NCBI GenBank assembly: GCA_902984215.1
Contig: CADWAF010001441.1
Location: 1-22,329, forward strand
Source: Willaertia magna
Taxonomy: Eukaryota; Heterolobosea; Eutetramitea; Acrasida; Naegleriidae
Length of the DNA stretch: 22,329 bases
Direction of reading: 5' to 3'
The number at the start of each line of letters is the position of its first letter. Position 1 is the stretch's first letter. Positions 17,985-22,329 of this stretch are shown one piece after another. Position numbers and translations under genes: made by a program. The notes under the pieces are model-generated. The model did not search any database. It was not told the DNA's origin and saw only the letters and a list, made by a program, of their open reading frames with translations.

Positions 17985-19976
17985 TTATTTGTAAATTTTA
18001 ATACAATGATTACCTTTATCAACGATATAAAGTTGTCCTGTTTTATAATTAATGGCTAAATTAATTGGCCAATAAAATTCATTTTGACCATTTCCATATT
18101 TTCCAAAAGATTTAATAAATTCAAAATTTTCATTAAATATTTGAATTCTATGATTATATTCATCACAAATAATATATTGATTATTTACAATATCATAAAT
18201 AAATCCACTTGGAAAATTAAATTCACTTTTTTTATTTCCATATTTTTCAATTGATTTAATAAATTGACCATCTTTTGTAAATATTTTAATACAATCATCA
18301 TCACTATCACTTATAATTAATTCATTCTTTTCATTATTTAATAAAATATCCCATGGTCCAATTAAATTATTTGTAAATTCTTTAATTAATTTAAAATCTT
18401 TTGTTAAAATTTGTACTTTTCTATCATTATAATTACAAATAAATATATTTCCATTACTTTCATCTACTTCTATTCCTGTAATATTAATATAATAACTTGT
18501 ATATCCATTATTATTTCCATATTGTTGTAATAATTCAAAATTTTTATTAAATCTATAAATAACATTGTAATGATAATCACCAATTAATAAAGTATCATTT
18601 GTTTTATCTAATTTAATACAACTTGGATAAAAATTTAAATTAAATTGTTTTATAAATTGATTATTTTCTAAATTAAATATTACAATTCTTTTATTACCTG
18701 TATCAACAATGTAAATTAAATTATTATCAATTAAAATATTATTTGGAAAATTAAATTTATCAGTATTACCACCAAAAATGTAATTTAAAAAACTAGTTTC
18801 TTTAATTTTAAAAGAATCAATTTTTTCAACAAATTCAAATTTATTTGAAAATCCAATTAATTTAGTTTCATTCTTAATTTTAAATTCATCTTCTTTTAAA
18901 TTTTGTAAACTTTTATTTAAATTCTTTTCGTTATTTTTAAATTCATTTTGTAAATTTTGATTTACTATTAAAATATCATTATTAGTTTTAACATAATTTA
19001 AAACTTGTTCTTCATTATAATTTTCATCAATTTTAATTAATTTGTTTTCTTTTATATTTTTAAGTTTATTTTCTTCATTAATATTTTGTACATTATGATT
19101 TTTAATTAAATTTGTTTCACTATTTAAAATTTCATTTAAAATTTGTTCAGCATTATATCTAATTATTAAATCTCTTTCTAACATTTTTAAAATTAAATTA
19201 ATTAATTTATCTGAATATTTTACATTTATATTTTTCTTTATATTTTCAATTAATACGTCTTTTACTTTTTGATCTTCCTTTTCAAATTTATAAAATTGAC
19301 TAATGTCACTTTCTAAATCTAAAGACATTAATCTATATAAAATAACTCCTAAGGCATATACATCTGATTTAAATGAATATAAAATATCATTATTATTTAA
19401 ATTTAATAATTCTGGTGCTAAAAATCCAAGTGTTCCAATTAAAGAAGTAGATTTTGTACTATTTATATTTTTAATTAATCCAAAATCAATTATTACAATT
19501 TCTATTTCTTCTTTTTTTAAATCTAAATGTTTAATAACAATATTATTTAAATTTAAATCTCTGTGAACCACTTCATTTTCTTCTAAATATTGTAATGCAC
19601 CACAAGTTTGTTGTAAAATTTTGTAAATTAAATTTTCCGATAAATTAATTTTCTTTTTTAAAATTACATTATTTAAATTACCATAATTTAAATATTCCAT
19701 TTCAATAGCTAACTTTGTAATTATTTTAGGAATTTCTAATAACATTACATTGTAAACTTTTACAATATTTTCATGCTTTAATCCTTTTAAATGAAATGCT
19801 TCTTTTAATCCTTCATTTATGTCACTAACATTATTTTCATTTGGTATTTTAACAGCAACTAATTTATTTCTTTTATTTTTACATTTATAAACTGTTCCGT
19901 AACTTCCTTGACCTATAGTTTCAATTTCTGTGTATCCTTCATTTGTTAATAATTCAATATTAATATCACTAATCAT
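17985..19976 (-). CDS. Ser/Thr protein kinase fused to a six-bladed NHL propeller (intact)
   Basis: 663 residues. The kinase domain spans about 15-280: G-loop GQGSYGTVYK (22-31), ATP lysine in VAVK (K43), alpha-C glutamate E59, catalytic loop HRDLNLNN (D140, N145), DFG at 164-166, APE at 187-189, subdomain IX aspartate D205. The usual HRDLK lysine is Asn (N142), while the other catalytic residues remain. An Asn/Lys/Glu-rich linker follows (about 285-390). Then come six NHL-type blades to the end, each with a 'NxLIYIVDxxNxRIxIFN' pattern, finishing CIKIYK. No signal peptide or membrane helix is seen, so it is probably a soluble intracellular kinase whose propeller binds a partner. Start: ATG with MISDINIEL also present in relic D. 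Transcription likely begins in the conserved leader at 19977-20300. The kinase-linker-NHL order recalls bacterial PknD, which unlike this protein has a membrane helix. Confidence 0.9.
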   Translation of the reverse strand: MISDINIELLTNEGYTEIETIGQGSYGTVYKCKNKRNKLVAVKIPNENNVSDINEGLKEAFHLKGLKHENIVKVYNVMLLEIPKIITKLAIEMEYLNYGNLNNVILKKKINLSENLIYKILQQTCGALQYLEENEVVHRDLNLNNIVIKHLDLKKEEIEIVIIDFGLIKNINSTKSTSLIGTLGFLAPELLNLNNNDILYSFKSDVYALGVILYRLMSLDLESDISQFYKFEKEDQKVKDVLIENIKKNINVKYSDKLINLILKMLERDLIIRYNAEQILNEILNSETNLIKNHNVQNINEENKLKNIKENKLIKIDENYNEEQVLNYVKTNNDILIVNQNLQNEFKNNEKNLNKSLQNLKEDEFKIKNETKLIGFSNKFEFVEKIDSFKIKETSFLNYIFGGNTDKFNFPNNILIDNNLIYIVDTGNKRIVIFNLENNQFIKQFNLNFYPSCIKLDKTNDTLLIGDYHYNVIYRFNKNFELLQQYGNNNGYTSYYINITGIEVDESNGNIFICNYNDRKVQILTKDFKLIKEFTNNLIGPWDILLNNEKNELIISDSDDDCIKIFTKDGQFIKSIEKYGNKKSEFNFPSGFIYDIVNNQYIICDEYNHRIQIFNENFEFIKSFGKYGNGQNEFYWPINLAINYKTGQLYIVDKGNHCIKIYK

Positions 19977-20300
19977 TTTTATGTTGTCACTTGTTGAGGT
20001 TGTGATGACGGAGAATGATGAATTGTTGTTTTGATATTTTTTTGTTGTTTTTCGAATTAATTTTTTAAATTTAAAAATTTAATTTTCTTGACAACAATGT
20101 GTTCTTAAACAGAGTAATTTATGCACACAGTTTTGTAATTTGTTAGGTTTATTTATTTTATAATTTTCTTGTAAGAAAATTGATATTTGCTGGTCATTTT
20201 CTAGTTTACAAAATTTTACAAACTTTACAAAAACCTATTTATAATACAGAAAATAAATAATTACACAATAATACATTTACAATAAAATACAAATAAATTT
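19977..20300 (-). promoter_or_regulatory. Kinase-NHL promoter/5' leader, block B
   Basis: In sense order: TTTGTAAA-type repeats (around 20236-20206), an inverted repeat TTTTCTTACAAGAAAA (20162-20181), AAACCTAACAAATTACAAAA, then about 95 bp (roughly 20021-20119) absent from relic D, and CATCATTCTCCGTCATCAC leading to the ATG at 19976. The 95-bp segment is bounded by AATT on both sides. It is either an insertion shared by A and B or a deletion in D. The leader upstream of it is kept in all three copies. Confidence 0.5.
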
Positions 20301-20324
20301 CCTTATTATAATAATTAACTTTTC

Positions 20325-20595
20325 TGCTTATTTATTAGTTGCTTTATTTTCCATTTTACAAAAATTTACAATACAATTCAAGCAAAAAAGTTAACTTTCA
20401 AAAATAAGACAAGATCAAAGCCATGTGAGTAATAATTCAAACGATAGTAATGACAGTAACATTTCTTTAAATATTACGAACATTACCATAACAAATATTT
20501 GTAAAACCATTTGTTCCATTAAATATTTACAATATTTTAATACTTTGTTGTAAATATTTAAACACGATGAATTTTTTAATATTTCTACTTAGGAT
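20325..20595 (+). repeat. Dispersed repeat R1, copy 4
   Basis: Same start, internal words and end as copy 3 at 14085-14375, with a small deletion (the AAACTTTACAATACA region is shortened). It begins about 25 bp past the edge of block B. Confidence 0.8.
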
Positions 20596-20763
20596 TCCAA
20601 TTGTGACGAATTTCGCTACATAATGATATAGCCTTTATAGATTCCGGTATAATGATTTATATGGAATCAGGATTTTTGGTAGGGCATTTAATATGAATAT
20701 GAAAATAAATGTAATTATTAATATTAATTGGAAAATAAACAAGTTTATTAAATTACAATAATT
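20596..20763. other. Short spacer with no recognised feature
   Basis: GATTCC/GGAATC words recur around 20588-20670 (GGATTCCAATT, GATTCCGG, GGAATCAGGA), giving weak inverted pairing and a slightly higher G+C content than its surroundings. No gene recognised. It lies just past the 3' end of the methyltransferase relic. Confidence 0.4.
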
Positions 20764-22329
20764 TTATCTTTTTGTTTTCTTGGATTTGTTGCTTTTATCA
20801 GTTGGTGCATTCTTATTTTTGCTACTTTTAGTCTTTTTACAGGTTGTGGTAACACTTTCTTCACTATCATCTTCATCTGTTGTTTCATTAGCAGGTTGTT
20901 TGGACTGTTTCTTTGTATACTTCTTTTTTTTAATCTTTTCCTTTTGAGCTTCTTCGCCAATAATACAGTGCATGTTGTACAGTTATGGATAAGGATATTT
21001 TACCTCTAAATCCTTGGAAGTAACAGCTTTTACAATGCTTTCCATACGTTCACATGAATACAAATATTGTTCAAGATCTGTCTCAAAACTTACATATGTT
21101 CTGTCAGTTAATAAAGCTATAGCTGCAGTTGTATCTGTACTTGAACATAAATCAATAATGAGACCTTGAATGGTAATGAAATTGTAAACTAAATACACAA
21201 TTAAATCCATTAGCTTCTAAAATTCATTTACTTCTAATTCTGTACCATGCTTTATGATGAACTTGGACTTAAGAGAAAAGATAAATGCTTGGAGTCTAAG
21301 CTTGTAGAATGGAGGTTGTTCTCTTTCTTTACTTCCAGGACCAGGATGAGCAATAATCATGCACTCAGTCTTGTGGTGTACACTTTGATGAAAGTTTCTT
21401 TCGTAGGCCTTTACCCATGTACAGAGAAAAGCTGGTATTTTCTTAGAATCGAACCACTTTTAATATTAATATTAAACTTACTTGTAAAATAAAAGAGACA
21501 TCTCTGTCACAGCAAAAAAAGACCATTGTTGAACCAAGGGAAAAATCAAAATTAATATTAATATTGTTCAACAATTGTTTTAACTCATTGTTGCTGATCT
21601 TTTTGTCATAACTGTATTGTGAAATACCATAAGGTAAATCACAAATAATCAAATCAGGCTTTTGTCTGCTTTTTGTTTCAGCTGCAAAATACTTTGGAAA
21701 CAAAAAATTAGAACAATTCAACATTGCAACAAAATTATCTGCGCCAGACAAAGAATAAAATTTAACTTTTTCACTAGGTTCTCCAATAAGAGTAGCAAAT
21801 TAATTAGTTAGAACCTTTGTATCCACAGTAACCCCTTATTCTACTTTTAGTTGTACTCTTTTAATTAATTCTGTAAAATCAGGAGCTTTCTTCTTACCAG
21901 CAGTCTTTCTAGCATTCTTAATAGTAACATCGAAGAAACTAGAGAATAACTTGTCATAAAAAACTGGAGCCTTTTTTAAAAGAGTGCTATGGTCTTTAAT
22001 GGAATAAGTCTTACTAACATCAGATTCATACAAAGCCTTTAAGACATCATATAAATTTAAAGCTTTTTAGAGAAAGCTTTTAAATGCCTTTTCACCATTA
22101 GTTAAGTACTACAACAAAGCTTGATAAACATCTTCTTCAACATGTTTAGTTGTAATGCCGCTAACCACAAAAGAGTTGATATTATTAACAACCTTTCTAT
22201 TCATTTCATTCCTTGTTCAAGATGAGCTAAATTGAATAACTTCAACATTAAATTAAAACATCTTATTGAAGTCTACAATGCTGTAGTAAAAAAGTCGGTC
22301 GTACTAATGTTAATATTAATAAGCTTAAT
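20764..22329 (-). pseudogene. Beta-class DNA methyltransferase relic with only TAA/TAG interruptions
   Basis: One continuous minus-strand frame from an ATG at 22204 reads NSFVVSGITTKHVEEDVYQA, then motif IV PDLIICDLPYG (about 21650), FFCCDRDVSFILQ, and, after a possible 25-nt intron, WFDSKKIPAFLCTW and IIAHPGPG. Next is motif I IIDLCSSTDTTAAIALLTDR (about 21150-21095), FETDLEQYLYSCERM, and a Lys/Ser-rich tail ending KKTKR-TAA. Motif IV before motif I is the beta-class order of N4-cytosine/N6-adenine methylases that use S-adenosylmethionine. Six in-frame TAA/TAG codons occur, none TGA, each where Gln fits (for example EEDVYQALL-stop-YLTNGE). Motif I should read GTG; both glycines are changed (S and D), each by one G-to-A step. 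Coding-like sequence upstream (LKLFNLAHLEQGM) is offset by an apparent ATGAA duplication, and has a seventh TAG. Most likely a dead gene; target specificity unknown. Confidence 0.65.
21457..21481 (-). other. Possible 25-nt intron in the methyltransferase relic
   Basis: GTAAGTTTAATATTAATATTAAAAG has GTAAGT at its start and AG at its end. Removing it joins SFILQ to WFDSKKIP and restores one frame across the whole methyltransferase. Unspliced, the frame shifts and ends within the next few codons. The alternative is insertion of a TTAATATTAA repeat, a word also seen at 21549-21566 and near 22310. Confidence 0.4.

Larger units (their letters stand above)
15475..20300. repeat. Segmental duplication, block B (direct copy of 6085-10930)
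   Basis: Collinear with block A through both genes, their introns and flanks. It carries about 80 bp near 17215-17290 not present in A and the full kinase start region lost from A. It lacks about 285 bp found in A at 6315-6600. R1 copies lie about 1.1 kb to its left and about 25 bp to its right, in the same orientation. Confidence 0.85.

Noticed and set aside
20748..20960. 70-codon Lys/Arg-rich minus-strand frame
   Set aside because: Out of frame with the methyltransferase; the overlapping frame (20973-20764) gives the expected Lys/Ser-rich tail and is in phase with motif I.
21247..21492. 81-codon plus-strand frame
   Set aside because: Antisense to the methyltransferase relic between motifs IV and I; no recognisable content.
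1..22329. Whole window using a ciliate-type code (TAA/TAG as Gln)
   Set aside because: The intact kinase-NHL gene uses only CAA/CAG for Gln over 663 codons, and its TAA lies exactly at the end of the sixth blade in three copies. Recoding is entertained only for the methyltransferase relic.

Overview
The window is very A+T-rich DNA (roughly four fifths A+T by eye), almost certainly nuclear DNA of a unicellular eukaryote. Evidence: GT...AG spliceosomal-type introns of 87 and 98 nt inside two paralogous genes; protein families limited to or typical of eukaryotes (a eukaryotic-type Ser/Thr kinase joined to an NHL propeller, a TRIM-like B-box protein, relics of CAND1, CCT-theta and proteasome Rpn2); Asn/Ser homopolymer-rich proteins; and long gene-poor spacers of TTTACAAA-like sequence. 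A low-GC amoeba/heterolobosean, a similar protist or a low-GC early-branching fungus would all fit; the sequence does not settle the species. The main genes use TAA as a real stop.

Layout. 1-1462: a broken kinase-NHL pseudogene (copy C), cut by the window edge. 1.5-4.5 kb: non-coding DNA with a decayed proteasome Rpn2 fragment (about 1990-2600, minus) and several hairpins. 4.5-5.6 kb: relics of a third copy of the repeated locus, namely the end of the Ser/Asn-rich gene, a dispersed repeat (R1) and the N-terminal part of a kinase (copy D). 6.1-10.9 kb (block A) and 15.5-20.3 kb (block B) are the same ~4.8 kb segment in direct orientation. Each carries, on the minus strand, a two-exon gene for an unknown Ser/Asn-rich protein with a conserved C-terminus and, upstream of it, a kinase-NHL gene. 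The copies have decayed in complementary ways. Block A keeps the Ser/Asn-rich gene intact but its kinase has lost its start codon to a small deletion. Block B keeps the 663-residue kinase-NHL gene intact but its Ser/Asn-rich gene has a 17-bp frameshifting deletion.

Between the blocks (10.95-14.4 kb) is a gene graveyard: fragments of CAND1, a Gln-rich protein, purine nucleoside phosphorylase and CCT-theta lie head to tail or in opposite orientation, and a B-box/coiled-coil/NHL cassette sits inside the CCT-theta fragment. Next to it is a GC-richer element with a perfect 28-bp inverted repeat, and further on a MITE-like element with a perfect 26-bp inverted repeat. 20.76-22.33 kb (minus) carries a decayed beta-class DNA methyltransferase. 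Its frame is interrupted only by TAA/TAG at positions where Gln fits, plus one apparent frameshift and one possible 25-nt intron; two motif-I glycines look lost by G-to-A change.

In working terms, the only convincingly intact genes are the block B kinase-NHL gene and the block A Ser/Asn-rich gene. The rest records duplication, module exchange (near-identical NHL modules follow either a kinase or a B-box), insertion and transition-biased decay. No CRISPR array, tRNA or rRNA was recognised.
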